Shown here in pieces: positions 47,324-55,831 of a DNA stretch of 55,831 bases (position 1 is its first letter; every line of letters starts with the position of its first letter). A program made the position numbers and the translations under genes. Below the pieces are notes generated by a model. That model had not been told where the DNA came from and did not search any database. It saw nothing but the letters and a program-made list of their open reading frames with translations. This stretch comes from Bacteroidetes bacterium UBA2364 (GTDB lineage Bacteria > Bacteroidota > Rhodothermia > Rhodothermales > UBA2364): contig DDTM01000080.1 of assembly GCA_002344075.1 (NCBI GenBank), positions 1-55,831 of the forward strand, in the 5' to 3' direction.

Positions 47324-48835
47324 TCAATTTTGTCCGTAAACCCGCTTTAATTCGCTGATAAGGGCCAAACGGATATCGCCATGCTTCGCGCCAATTTTTA
47401 ATTCTGGATTTCCTTCTTTCAGATAATCCAAACCCGTTTCACGTCCGGATACCAAAAAATCGGACATGGCAACGGTATAGGTTTTAGTTTCCTCTAAAGG
47501 CGAACCATTGATCAGCCAGTTTTCGCCGTCGCGGGTAATCCCACTATGATGCAAAAATCCCCCTTTTCCTTTATTGGCCAAGCCTTGTAGGAGGACTTTT
47601 TTGAGTAAGCTACCCTTTATGGTGTTGGAAAGTATTTGTCCTCCAAAAGGTAGGATACGAATGATGTCGTACTCCACCAGTGGCCCTGGATTCACAACGT
47701 CGTCAATCCGGATAGAGCCGCCATTCAATAAGGCACAATCTGCGTTTGGAACGACAGCACGCATGGCATCGGCAATTCTCGTTCCCATTGTCCCTGGATA
47801 GTTCCGCACAGAAACCTCGCGGCCATCCAAAGATTCATTGGTGGTAACAACCGTGCGCTGAGGCTCGAAACCTTCTGCCCGAAATCCTGCAAATCCTGCT
47901 TCGATCCATTTATTGACTTCCCGTTCGGTAGTGGGGTCACTCGGAATCGTAGAATCTAAGATCTTGAGTTCATGACTCAAGGAAAGTTTTTTTGTGGCCC
48001 TGTTGTAGGAGATACGGTGTATGTAAGCCGAACGGGCATTGGCGTCTGCCTTCGCAATCGGGGTAAGATCCGATCCACGCCGTACCAGTATATTTTCGTG
48101 TTCGTGCCCACCCATAATGAGGTCTATCTGAGGAAGGGTCTCTGCCAAACGAATGTCATCGGCCAAGTCAAGGTGCGTAAGTGCAACCAAAACATCCACC
48201 TGTGGTCGTAGGATGGCCACTTGTTCTTGAGCCTTCTCCATATAATCTTGGTAAGCTACGTATGGTTTTTTATTGCTGTCTATCGTTACACCAAAAAGGC
48301 CCACTTTCATCACACGGCCATACTGGTTTTGGATCCGAATGATTTGCGAAGTGGGGACTTTGGGAAAAGGTTGCAGGTTTTGGTTTGTAACGTTCGAGGA
48401 TACCCAATTAAACTTAGACTCAGACATTCGGGCGTTAAATTGCTCTTCGCTAATGTCAAATTCGTGGTTTCCAAATGTGGCATAATCCAACCCAATGGTG
48501 TTAAATGTGGCCACAATTTGTTTGCCCATGAGCCTCTCATTATCTACTTTTGCGGTACCAAGTGCCGAAGGACTAAAAAAATCACCGGCAATCATCAACA
48601 AAGTATTTCCATTTTGGGCACGCAATTGCTTCTTTAGGCCAGCAACCCGTGCCAACCCGCCGTAACCGCTGATCGGTGCCAGTTCATAAACATCATTTAT
48701 TTGTAGGATGTTCAACCGAATGATGTTTTTGTCAACGGGTTTTGGTGCCGTCTGGGCAAAGGAAAAAGATGTAGCCAAGAAAAGAGCGATGATGGAATAA
48801 ACCATCATCCTGCGCATATGTGTTACGCGTAACAT
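47324..48835 (-). CDS. Exported 5'-nucleotidase/UshA-like metallophosphatase
   Basis: This 503-aa protein could start at M1, M7 or M10; MRRMMVYSIIALFLA-type sequence is the signal peptide, cleaved near SFAQ (residue 28). The metallophosphatase domain shows D48 (QINDVYE), D85 (AGDFF), N123-H124 (FGNHEFD), a THLD segment and GGHEHE. The C-terminal nucleotidase domain has LNGGSIR and RILPFGG. Family members hydrolyse nucleotides or related phosphoesters in the periplasm to recover nucleosides and phosphate. Length is normal. The gene is probably transcribed alone; a terminator lies between it and the upstream GWxTD gene. Confidence 0.93.
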   Translation of the reverse strand: MLRVTHMRRMMVYSIIALFLATSFSFAQTAPKPVDKNIIRLNILQINDVYELAPISGYGGLARVAGLKKQLRAQNGNTLLMIAGDFFSPSALGTAKVDNERLMGKQIVATFNTIGLDYATFGNHEFDISEEQFNARMSESKFNWVSSNVTNQNLQPFPKVPTSQIIRIQNQYGRVMKVGLFGVTIDSNKKPYVAYQDYMEKAQEQVAILRPQVDVLVALTHLDLADDIRLAETLPQIDLIMGGHEHENILVRRGSDLTPIAKADANARSAYIHRISYNRATKKLSLSHELKILDSTIPSDPTTEREVNKWIEAGFAGFRAEGFEPQRTVVTTNESLDGREVSVRNYPGTMGTRIADAMRAVVPNADCALLNGGSIRIDDVVNPGPLVEYDIIRILPFGGQILSNTIKGSLLKKVLLQGLANKGKGGFLHHSGITRDGENWLINGSPLEETKTYTVAMSDFLVSGRETGLDYLKEGNPELKIGAKHGDIRLALISELKRVYGQN

Positions 48836-49032
48836 ATTTAGTTGGGTTTATTAAAAGAAGGTAGTGAAGGAGTGCATCTAATCTTCAATAGAAGATAACC
48901 TTTTGTTGACAAAGAAAAAAGGCTTGTTGTTTATTCGGCTTTTTTGATGGTACTGAAAGCCATTTCGTTTGATTACAAAATGACTCCAGAGTTTGTTCCA
49001 ATCTTTTTGTAGTTGGGCTCACTCCAAAACTT

Positions 49033-49075
49033 AAAAGGGCACCCGTGCCCAACAGGAGCACCAGCGCCCTTTTTC
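49033..49075 (-). terminator. Terminator after the GWxTD gene
   Basis: On the minus strand GGGCA-CGGG-TGCCC followed by TTTT forms a compact hairpin, and a larger AAAAGGGC/GCCCTTTT stem encloses it. It lies about 42 bases after the GWxTD gene stop. The surrounding gap 48836-49116 shows no gene. Confidence 0.6.
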
Positions 49076-49116
49076 CAAAATGAGTTGACCAAAATACGGA
49101 TATAACTCAGCCATTA

Positions 49117-50466
49117 TTACATCCGATTCCGTTCATCCCATATAGGTCTTAGTAATTTATAGTCTCCTACGCCGGATTTATCTATAAAAATAAACTTTTT
49201 ACCAATGTTTTCGTAGTACCAGACCTCGTATGCTTGGGCAGATCCAAAATTGTATGGATGCTTTTGGATAAACGAAGGCTCGCCAAATCGGACGTACACC
49301 TCTCCCTGGTCGGTTTGCCATCCATCATTAAATCGGCCAAAATTCCGGTTTACGTGGAAAATTCGGTAATAATATTCTTCCATTGCCTCATTACGCTTTG
49401 TGCCAGGCGTAGGGTCGCGCTTTCGCCAGAAATCCATGAACATATCGGCTCGTTTGGCAGACGTAGATTGATTGCGGATTTGGGAAATCTCATTCTCTTT
49501 GGCAATGTAGCGCAATTGAGAGATCGCACGATCAATGTCATTCAGTTGCTGATCTAAGCCCATCCATTGGATATGGAAGACTTTGGCGGCAGCATCATAA
49601 GTCTCGCCTTTTTCACCTTTTAACAACACATTTATCTGATATGCCCCGGCTTTAAGGTCTTTCAGGGGAATGCTCACCACACCGGAGTTTTCACCGGGCT
49701 TCACACGGAGTGGTTTGGAATTCCAGTTGGCCACACCTACGGTTTCTAAGTTGGATCCATCTGGGCGGAAGTTCAAAAGGTTGCGAACCGAAGGCCGACG
49801 GGCAGAGTTTTTGAGTTGTTGCACACTGTACGAAACGGTTAACGAAATGGCTTCTTTCGCAAATACGTCGAAGTTAAAAACGGCTTCGCTCCGGTCACTG
49901 CCTAATGTGTTTGAAACATTAGGCGTAAAATTGGTGCGGCTGGGGCTGTAATCATCCACCAATGAGAGATCACTCATGGTGATAGGTTTGTTTTCCGCGC
50001 TAAACCCGCGAACCAATAGAGCAAATTCACGAACAAAGGTTTTGCCAGAATTTTTATCTTCTATGGTTACTTGGCCCATCATGCTGCCGGGCGAGAGTTC
50101 CAAGGAGTTCGTGGTCAAATCAAATATTTGGTCACTTTGTGTTTCTGCGTAGTTCTTGATTTGCACGATCCGGTCCCAATTATTGCTCAGGACCTTTCGA
50201 ATGGCCTGCCCTTTGCTATTGGTCTCAAAAACCTCGGTTGTAACTTCGTATTGGGCTACAAATTGTCCGCTACGACTCAGGAATTTGAGCTGGTTCAGGG
50301 CGATTTTGGTAAAAAAATCTACCTTGGTTCGGTCTGTACGACTTGTTCTCGTACTCACATAATCCACATCAAATTCTGGAACACTTTGTGCAGTACTGGT
50401 AACGACAAATACCAGTGCCAGCAACACGAACATTAAGGCGTTTCGGAGCGAAAGTATTCTCATCAT
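49117..50466 (-). CDS. GWxTD-domain exported protein
   Basis: This 449-aa protein has a signal peptide (MMRILSLRNALMFVLLALVF, cleavage near STAQ, residue 27), a beta-rich middle part (about 30-300) and the C-terminal GWxTD domain with G382-W-Q-T-D386 in DGWQTDQGEVYVRFGEP. The domain is common in Rhodothermaeota, Ignavibacteriota and Gemmatimonadota and its function is not established. It lies 148 bases downstream of ftsY on the same strand, and may have its own promoter. Length fits the family. Confidence 0.9.
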   Translation of the reverse strand: MMRILSLRNALMFVLLALVFVVTSTAQSVPEFDVDYVSTRTSRTDRTKVDFFTKIALNQLKFLSRSGQFVAQYEVTTEVFETNSKGQAIRKVLSNNWDRIVQIKNYAETQSDQIFDLTTNSLELSPGSMMGQVTIEDKNSGKTFVREFALLVRGFSAENKPITMSDLSLVDDYSPSRTNFTPNVSNTLGSDRSEAVFNFDVFAKEAISLTVSYSVQQLKNSARRPSVRNLLNFRPDGSNLETVGVANWNSKPLRVKPGENSGVVSIPLKDLKAGAYQINVLLKGEKGETYDAAAKVFHIQWMGLDQQLNDIDRAISQLRYIAKENEISQIRNQSTSAKRADMFMDFWRKRDPTPGTKRNEAMEEYYYRIFHVNRNFGRFNDGWQTDQGEVYVRFGEPSFIQKHPYNFGSAQAYEVWYYENIGKKFIFIDKSGVGDYKLLRPIWDERNRM

Positions 50467-50614
50467 GGTTCCACCAAGAAAAAATTGGGAAGGTGCTGAT
50501 TCGTTTCCGAAAGGAAATTACAAACTTTAGAGCCGTAGGGATGTCGCGAATGTCAGAACGGTTTTTTGCGAAAGTCGAGCCGTCGAATTACCCCGCTGAA
50601 TGGGTCTGGCATAC

Positions 50615-51565
50615 CTAAACAAATATCTTTTCAACAAAAGCGCGTTTATCAAAAACCTGAAGGTCTTCCACCTTTTCGCCAACCCCAATATACTTCACAG
50701 GTACATTGAACTCGTTGGAGATACAAATTACAATCCCTCCTTTAGCGGTTCCATCAAGTTTGGTGAGGACTAAGCCAGTCACGTCCACGCTTTTGGTAAA
50801 TTCTTCGGCCTGACGTAAGGCATTCTGACCAACGGAGGCATCTAAAACCAGTAACACTTCGTGGGGAGCACCCGGTATCTGGCGGTCCATTACCCGTTTG
50901 ACTTTAGAGAGTTCATCCATCAGGCCGCCTTTGTTGTGAAGCCGGCCAGCCGTATCAATCAGGACCACATCTGCATGTTGTTTTTTAGCGGAAGCTAGCG
51001 TGTCAAAAGCTACAGCGGCGGGGTCTGCTCCTTGTCCTTGTTTGATGATGGGAACCCCCACACGGTCTGCCCAAATCCCTAGTTGTTCGGTTGCCGCAGC
51101 CCGAAAAGTATCTGCAGCTCCCAAAACCACTTGTTTGCCAGCTTCTTTATAACGATAGGCCATTTTACCAATAGAGGTGGTTTTTCCAACTCCATTCACG
51201 CCAACAACCATGATTACGTGTGGCTTATGCGGAAGCGGGGCCTCAAAATCTGCTGGGCGGTCGGAGGTGGAACCAAGCAGAAGATCTGCCACTTCCGAAC
51301 GGATGATGCCGTTTAGGTCGGCAGTGTTGACATATTTATCCCTTGCCACCCGTTCTTCGATTTTTCGGATGATTTCGATGGTGGTTTTAACCCCCACGTC
51401 GCTGGTTACCAAAATGCCTTCGAGTTCATCCAACACTTCTTCGTCCACCTTGTCCTTGCCTCGGATCATGGTGTTGAGCTTTCCAAGGAAAGACGTTCTG
51501 GTTTTTTCCAGGCCTTGTTCTAAATTTTCATTGTCGCGCTTTTTGAACCGGTCAAAAAATCCCAT
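50615..51565 (-). CDS. ftsY: Signal recognition particle receptor FtsY
   Basis: This 316-aa SRP-type GTPase docks ribosome-SRP complexes at the membrane. The N domain (about 1-95) is followed by the G domain with GVNGVGKTTSIGK (P-loop), DTFRAAATEQL, DTAGRLHNKGGL, TKLDGTAKGG and the closing GVGEKVEDLQVFD. The long acidic A domain of the E. coli protein is absent, which is usual in this phylum. It starts 20 bases after the MscS-type gene and is probably in one transcript with it. No Shine-Dalgarno is seen. Confidence 0.97.
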   Translation of the reverse strand: MGFFDRFKKRDNENLEQGLEKTRTSFLGKLNTMIRGKDKVDEEVLDELEGILVTSDVGVKTTIEIIRKIEERVARDKYVNTADLNGIIRSEVADLLLGSTSDRPADFEAPLPHKPHVIMVVGVNGVGKTTSIGKMAYRYKEAGKQVVLGAADTFRAAATEQLGIWADRVGVPIIKQGQGADPAAVAFDTLASAKKQHADVVLIDTAGRLHNKGGLMDELSKVKRVMDRQIPGAPHEVLLVLDASVGQNALRQAEEFTKSVDVTGLVLTKLDGTAKGGIVICISNEFNVPVKYIGVGEKVEDLQVFDKRAFVEKIFV

Positions 51566-51585
51566 AGCAGGTTATTAGGTTTAGA

Positions 51586-52437
51586 CTATTTAAAAAATAC
51601 CATCTTGATGGACGGGTTTTTGGCAAATTCCTCTAAGATACGAAGCATAATGGCATGTTCGCTGCCTCGCCTGTTGCGGACTTTGCATAAATATCGGAGG
51701 GTTAGCTGGATACCGCGCTCATTGGTGGCAACATAAACAAAGGGTGTGAGCGTGCTGTAATAGACCAAGTACTCCTGCGTCATGGTTTTGAGTTGAGATT
51801 TTACTTGGTGTTCGACGATAAACGATGATTCTTGCGCCAGAGACATCATGATCTCTCTGGCCATATTCCAATCACTTTTATCAGAAACCGTAACAGAAAG
51901 CTCGTTCCAGATATACTCGAAACCCTGTGTATAGTTTTTGACAGCATACAGGAAAACCCAGTTATTGGGAATCCGCATAATGCGTCCGGTGCTTTGGTCT
52001 CCTTGTACCCATTCACGGGTTTCCATCATGGTAGTTACCAATAAACTGATGTCAATGACATCCCCTGAAACGTCATTAAGTTCAATACGGTCACCTACAC
52101 CATATGGTTGGCGGGTAATGATGTGTAACCATGCCACCATACTAAGAATCACTTCGCGGTTGACAATGGCCAAGCCTGCACCAAAGAGGGACAGGATCGC
52201 CACAATTTCTTTGAGATTTGGGAACCAGATGGCCACTACTAATATCAGTGTGGCAATCGCTAGCCCCCGGCCCACACGGCGGTTTATGGTGAACCGATGG
52301 TGTGGGTCTTCGATCTTACGAATCAAGACCTCGCCTGTCAATTTACGAATAACCCAACCAACGACCAGAATGGCCAGTGAGATAAGCAATTCCTCGGCAT
52401 GGTCACCAGAGATATTAATACGAAACCACTCAATCAT
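51586..52437 (-). CDS. MscS-family mechanosensitive channel
   Basis: This is a 283-aa membrane protein with membrane segments at about 16-33, 58-74 and 76-100, the last being the pore-lining helix (LSLFGAGLAIVNREVI), followed by the MscS beta domain (YGVGDRIELNDVSGDVIDI) and the alpha/beta domain. The expected role is release of small solutes on membrane tension. The IPNNWVF segment fits the family's PN motif. Its first eight bases overlap the end of the phosphatidyltransferase gene, so the two are translationally linked. Confidence 0.9.
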   Translation of the reverse strand: MIEWFRINISGDHAEELLISLAILVVGWVIRKLTGEVLIRKIEDPHHRFTINRRVGRGLAIATLILVVAIWFPNLKEIVAILSLFGAGLAIVNREVILSMVAWLHIITRQPYGVGDRIELNDVSGDVIDISLLVTTMMETREWVQGDQSTGRIMRIPNNWVFLYAVKNYTQGFEYIWNELSVTVSDKSDWNMAREIMMSLAQESSFIVEHQVKSQLKTMTQEYLVYYSTLTPFVYVATNERGIQLTLRYLCKVRNRRGSEHAIMLRILEEFAKNPSIKMVFFK

Positions 52438-53410
52438 GTTTGGTGGAAGGTTCTTGTGTGGGAGAGACTGTTTGCTGAATATACTCTAAGGGCTTGTAGC
52501 GCCAAAAAGAAGCAATGATAAAAAGAAAGTAGGCATAGGCCATGAACCCCAAAATGAGCCATTGGCCGTACCGTACCACCTCGGCATCAGGCTCTAACAT
52601 CAGATACAAAGCAAACAAAAAAGTTGCCGTCACCGGAAGGTGTAAAACGTTTGGGTAAAATATTCGCTGCCTTCTTTTAAAGGCATTCCAGCCAAACAAA
52701 ATGCAGGCCGAGACACAGGCCCACGCAAGCCACATGAATGCGGGTATAATGGCATCAAACTGTTTGGCCGGGCTAAGGTACATAAAGGTTGCAAGCAAAG
52801 CTACCGTAATTTCGTTGGCGTATGCGTCTAATAATTGGCCGAACGTGGCATCCCTTCCAGTTCGGACATAGCCCCATACCCGAAGCGCGTACAGCAAGAA
52901 AGAATAGATGAAAAGCGCAGCCGTAGTCTGGGTATAGATGAGGGTGATGGCTGGATGTACTTCTAAAATTGCGGAAAGCACCATAATTGCGAGAACCGTA
53001 ACGGCTACTTTGCCCGTCCAAATACTCATCGCCACTTCCCCAATTTTTCGGGATAACAAAATCCCCCCAAAAACAATGAGGAGGTCTCTTGCAGCCACAA
53101 TCACGATTAACCACATGGGCACAGCACCCACCCAAACCAAGGCAAAAACAATCCCGATCGCAGCCGCTTTATCGGCCAAAGGATCCAGTACCTTTCCCCA
53201 GCCAGATACGGTATTGGTCCAACGAGCCACCTGGCCGTCCAACCAATCGGATGCGATGCCCCATAACACACATCCCGCCAGCCAAGAAATGGGCCCTTGT
53301 GCCATGATGAGGTACATAATAGGAATTACCACCACCGCACGACTGATGCTCAGGACATTTGACACCGTCCAAAAACGGCCTAAGTCTAATTGTTTAGCAG
53401 ATCCTTCCAT
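52430..53410 (-). CDS. CDP-alcohol phosphatidyltransferase with C-terminal membrane extension
   Basis: This 326-aa membrane enzyme carries the complete signature D55-x2-D58-G-x2-A62-R63-x8-G72-x3-D76-x3-D80 (SDWLDGQVARW, then GKVLDPLAD). The catalytic domain spans about 15-190. This family joins a CDP-activated lipid to an alcohol in phospholipid synthesis; PgsA-like activity is the best guess. Family members are usually near 200 residues, so the additional membrane helices from about 200 to 310 are an extension of unknown purpose. It starts 17 bases after dut and overlaps the MscS-type gene. Confidence 0.9.
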   Translation of the reverse strand: MEGSAKQLDLGRFWTVSNVLSISRAVVVIPIMYLIMAQGPISWLAGCVLWGIASDWLDGQVARWTNTVSGWGKVLDPLADKAAAIGIVFALVWVGAVPMWLIVIVAARDLLIVFGGILLSRKIGEVAMSIWTGKVAVTVLAIMVLSAILEVHPAITLIYTQTTAALFIYSFLLYALRVWGYVRTGRDATFGQLLDAYANEITVALLATFMYLSPAKQFDAIIPAFMWLAWACVSACILFGWNAFKRRQRIFYPNVLHLPVTATFLFALYLMLEPDAEVVRYGQWLILGFMAYAYFLFIIASFWRYKPLEYIQQTVSPTQEPSTKHD

Positions 53411-53427
53411 GTGTTGAATCTTATTAT

Positions 53428-53874
53428 TTATATACCCGTATGGCCAAATCCACCCTCACCACGCGGCGTTTCGTTTAGTTGCGAAGTGGGTTGCCATGAA
53501 ACGACGATGTAAGGGGCGATAACCATTTGGGCGATTCGGTCTCCTCTGTGGATGATAATGGGTTCTTCTCCTAAGTTGATAAGCAAGACCTTCACTTCCC
53601 CGCGATAATCCGCATCTATCGTACCCGGAGCATTCAAGACAGTAACACCAAACCTAAAAGCCAAACCACTTCTGGGGCGAATTTGTGCTTCATAGCCATC
53701 AGGAAGAGCTATTTTTATGCCAGAAGGGACTAAACCACGCTCGCCCGGTTTTAATACAACAGGTTCTTCGGCTGGTATAGCGGCTAAAAGATCCATGCCA
53801 GCACTTTTTGAGGTTGCGTATCGAGGTAAAGGCAAGTCTAACCCGTGTGGACTTATTTCTATAGGTATAACCAT
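53428..53874 (-). CDS. dut: dUTP diphosphatase (dUTPase)
   Basis: This 148-aa trimeric enzyme hydrolyses dUTP to dUMP and keeps uracil out of DNA. All five motifs are present: SAGMDLLA, GLVPSGIKIALP, RPRSGLAFRFGVTVLNAPG with TIDADYRGE, RGDRIAQMV, and the C-terminal RGEGGFGHTG. The ATG at 53874 (MVIPIEIS) gives the family's normal length; the frame is open to 53958, but the extra 28 residues do not fit. It leads the dut, phosphatidyltransferase, mscS, ftsY run. Confidence 0.97.
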   Translation of the reverse strand: MVIPIEISPHGLDLPLPRYATSKSAGMDLLAAIPAEEPVVLKPGERGLVPSGIKIALPDGYEAQIRPRSGLAFRFGVTVLNAPGTIDADYRGEVKVLLINLGEEPIIIHRGDRIAQMVIAPYIVVSWQPTSQLNETPRGEGGFGHTGI

Positions 53875-53991
53875 AACGATAATTGTGGTTCTGAATAGGG
53901 AGTACGACACATAAATGGCGCAACCCCCACGAACGGAAGTTACGCCATTATGTTGCAAATCCTAAAATCTCAAGTCCGATTCTTAAATATC

Positions 53992-55476
53992 TTATTTTAT
54001 ATCGCCCATTAGTTTTTTCACCCACGGTACCAAAGCAAACATCACCACCGCAACCGCAATAGAGGTACCTGCTACGGCTAAAAATAAGCTATTAAGGGGA
54101 TAAGTCTCGAATAATCCACCCACATTACCGCCAATAAAATTGCCTACGGCAGCACCAAGAAACCATACGCCCATCATCTGACCGACCACCCGTTCAGGGG
54201 CCAATTTCGTCATGGTACTTAAGCCCACTGGGCTAAGGCAGAGTTCACCAACGGTTTGTAGAAAATAAACGGTTAACAACCAGATAACGCCTACCTTAAC
54301 ATCGGGTGCAGATACAATTGCATTTGCCGGAACAACCAAAAGCAGGAAACTCAAGCCGACAAATAGCAAACCTAAACCAAATTTGACAGGCGTTGAAGGC
54401 TCTAAATTCTTCTTGTTCAAAAACAACCAGAGTGCTGCAAAGACAGGGGCCAATGAGATAATCCAAATAGAGTTAACCGATTGCCACCAAGTAGTAGGGA
54501 AGGTAAGGCCGAATATCTGGTTATTGGTATGGCGGTCTGCAAAAAGGGTGAGGGTGGACCCTGCTTGCTCAAAAGATCCCCAGAAAAGTGCTGCGGCCAC
54601 AAAGAACACGAAAATGGCAGCCAATCGCTTCTTCTCATCGGTAGTAAACCCACCTCTAAGAAATAAAAACCCGAAGTAAACAATTGGGATTGCAATAAAT
54701 ACATAGGTCATCGCCGTCTTAATCCAGTCAATGGTAATCTGAATGGATCCGGTAAGATGGAGTATATAAGGAATTGCAAAAGAGGCTGCCAGAAAGAGCA
54801 TGGCCACAAAAAGCGACTTTCTTTGTTTGGCGGCTTCTTCAGCGGTGGAGGGTGGGATAAAGTGCCCTACGGTTCCGAGGTGTTTGTCCCCCATTTTGTA
54901 TTGTACCAAGCCAATACACATTCCGACGGCTACTGCCAGAAAGCCATAACGCCAATTGATGGTCTCCCCAATGTATCCGGCAATCAATGGAGCCAGAAAG
55001 GCACCTAAGTTGATTCCCATATAGAAGATTGAAAACCCCGCATCACGACGGTTGTCTGTTTTGTCATACAACGAACCAACCATGGTACTCACATTGGGCT
55101 TAAGTAAGCCTGTTCCCACCGCAATCAATGCCAAGCCACCATAGAAAAATCCAATTCCCGGAAATGCCAACAACACGTTTCCAAGGGCGATAATAATACC
55201 CCCATAAAAAACGGCATTGCGCGCACCCAAGAATTTGTCCGAAATCCAGCCACCGGGGAGGTTTGTCAGATACACCGATGCGGTATAAAGTCCATAAATG
55301 GCCCCTGCGTCGGCTACCGTGAAGCCAAGTCCACCATTTACCAATTGATCAGTCATGTATAAAATGAGTAGGGCACGGCCACCGTAATAGCTAAATCGCT
55401 CCCACATCTCGGTGAAAAACAACGTCGCTAAGCCGCGTGGATGCCCAAAAAACGACGTATCTTGGGTAGAGTTCAT
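53992..55476 (-). CDS. POT/PTR-family proton-coupled peptide transporter
   Basis: This is a 494-aa major-facilitator protein with about 12-14 membrane helices. The POT signature E23-x2-E26-R27-F28 (FTEMWERFSYYGGRALL) in the first helix couples proton binding to di- and tripeptide uptake. GLLKPNVSTMVGSLYD and the later GELCLSPVGLSTMTKLAP are further family motifs. Length is normal. The gene is transcribed toward dut with a 117-base gap. Its leader holds a hairpin (annotated separately). Confidence 0.95.
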   Translation of the reverse strand: MNSTQDTSFFGHPRGLATLFFTEMWERFSYYGGRALLILYMTDQLVNGGLGFTVADAGAIYGLYTASVYLTNLPGGWISDKFLGARNAVFYGGIIIALGNVLLAFPGIGFFYGGLALIAVGTGLLKPNVSTMVGSLYDKTDNRRDAGFSIFYMGINLGAFLAPLIAGYIGETINWRYGFLAVAVGMCIGLVQYKMGDKHLGTVGHFIPPSTAEEAAKQRKSLFVAMLFLAASFAIPYILHLTGSIQITIDWIKTAMTYVFIAIPIVYFGFLFLRGGFTTDEKKRLAAIFVFFVAAALFWGSFEQAGSTLTLFADRHTNNQIFGLTFPTTWWQSVNSIWIISLAPVFAALWLFLNKKNLEPSTPVKFGLGLLFVGLSFLLLVVPANAIVSAPDVKVGVIWLLTVYFLQTVGELCLSPVGLSTMTKLAPERVVGQMMGVWFLGAAVGNFIGGNVGGLFETYPLNSLFLAVAGTSIAVAVVMFALVPWVKKLMGDIK

Positions 55477-55513
55477 AGAAAAAACGGTTTGTAAAGAATA
55501 AGGGGAAAAGCCA

Positions 55514-55545
55514 TTTTGGCTTGTTTAACCAAGATAAGCCAAAAA
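55514..55545 (-). promoter_or_regulatory. Hairpin in the leader of the peptide transporter gene
   Basis: TTTTGGCTT (55514-55522) and AAGCCAAAA (55536-55544) form a perfect 9-bp inverted repeat around a 13-base loop, 38 bases upstream of the transporter start. GCCATTTTGGC at its left end is a second, overlapping palindrome, so two alternative hairpins are possible. It could be an operator or an RNA element. Confidence 0.4.
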
Positions 55546-55624
55546 GTTGCTATTGAAAAGGGTTCGCTCGAATCTATTCTAAACTGCGCCCCATCACTAT
55601 TTATGGCACCTTAACGGCAAAAAT

Positions 55625-55655
55625 ACAAAAAAAGGGTGTTTGTAGTAACACCCCT
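55625..55655 (-). terminator. Rho-independent terminator after the transposase remnant
   Basis: On the minus strand GGGTGTT-ACTACA-AACACCC is followed directly by seven T, a textbook terminator. It closes whatever transcript enters from the right edge, 33 bases after the stop of the transposase remnant. Confidence 0.85.
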
Positions 55656-55687
55656 TGAAGTAAACGCATCGTTCAACGTTTAAACTT

Positions 55688-55831
55688 TTAAGTGGAAATC
55701 CACCTTTTGAATGGTAAGTGTTCCTTATCCGGATTAACTACCATTTCGAGCGTCTTGCCTTTGTGCCCAACCTGAGCACCATTCTTCTTAGCCGGATTCT
55801 TAGGCAGCCCAGGTTTCTTCTTCAAACCATC
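55688..55831 (-). pseudogene. Truncated IS66-type transposase fragment
   Basis: Forty-seven codons enter from the right edge of the window and end at TAA (55688-55690). The sequence LPKNPAKKNGAQVGHKGKT followed by LEMVVNPDKEHLP resembles the N-terminal part of IS66-family transposases, where a QxGHKGxTL block precedes a zinc-binding CxxC region. Here the chain stops (FKRWIST) right where the cysteines would be expected. The protein is therefore cut short, although the part beyond the window cannot be seen. No terminal inverted repeat was found. Confidence 0.55.

Noticed and set aside
52773..53135. Second minus-strand open frame (120 codons) inside the phosphatidyltransferase gene
   Set aside because: It overlaps a gene with a complete catalytic signature and its own translation shows no recognisable or hydrophobic pattern.

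Overview
The window looks like a chromosomal segment of a Bacteroidota/FCB bacterium, most likely from the Rhodothermia/Balneolia side. The basis is a GWxTD-domain protein, a C-terminal type IX secretion (T9SS) sorting domain, an FtsY without a long acidic N-terminal region, and very large secreted beta-rich proteins. No rRNA, tRNA or CRISPR array was seen. The assignment rests on family recognition only; no search was possible.

Layout. (1) 1-734: no intact gene, possibly a decayed reading frame. (2) 735-8783, plus strand: seven closely packed, mostly unrecognised genes (lipoprotein, YIP1-like membrane protein, small membrane protein, double-zinc-ribbon protein, 1059-aa exported protein, four-TM protein, zinc-ribbon/TM protein). 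Several have good Shine-Dalgarno sequences or overlapping start/stop codons, so they look like one operon. (3) 8931-15960: housekeeping and accessory genes: 7Fe ferredoxin, HtrA-type protease, a wrecked amidohydrolase, a PhyH-type dioxygenase, a SprT-like metalloprotease, a PduO-type cobalamin adenosyltransferase and an SGNH/TPR membrane protein. (4) 16036-47025: about half of the window codes for two giant exported proteins on opposite strands. One has 6383 aa, with five long modules in the order M-M-N-M-N, and is followed by a five-FN3 protein. The other has 3111 aa, with 20 tandem cadherin-like repeats, a HAF-type domain, one more repeat and a T9SS sorting domain. They diverge from a 402-bp intergenic region. 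(5) 47324-55476, minus strand: a 5'-nucleotidase-like enzyme, the GWxTD protein, then ftsY, an MscS-type channel, a CDP-alcohol phosphatidyltransferase and dut in a tight cluster, then a POT-family transporter. (6) 55688-55831: the truncated end of an apparent IS66-type transposase.

How they fit together. The dut/phosphatidyltransferase/mscS/ftsY cluster covers core envelope and nucleotide functions. The two giants and the FN3 protein are probably surface or envelope-spanning structures. The first operon is the least understood part: two zinc-ribbon proteins flank an exported 1059-aa protein whose C-terminal region carries a nucleotidyltransferase-like signature. The best candidates for something undescribed are the modular 6383-aa protein and this zinc-ribbon operon.
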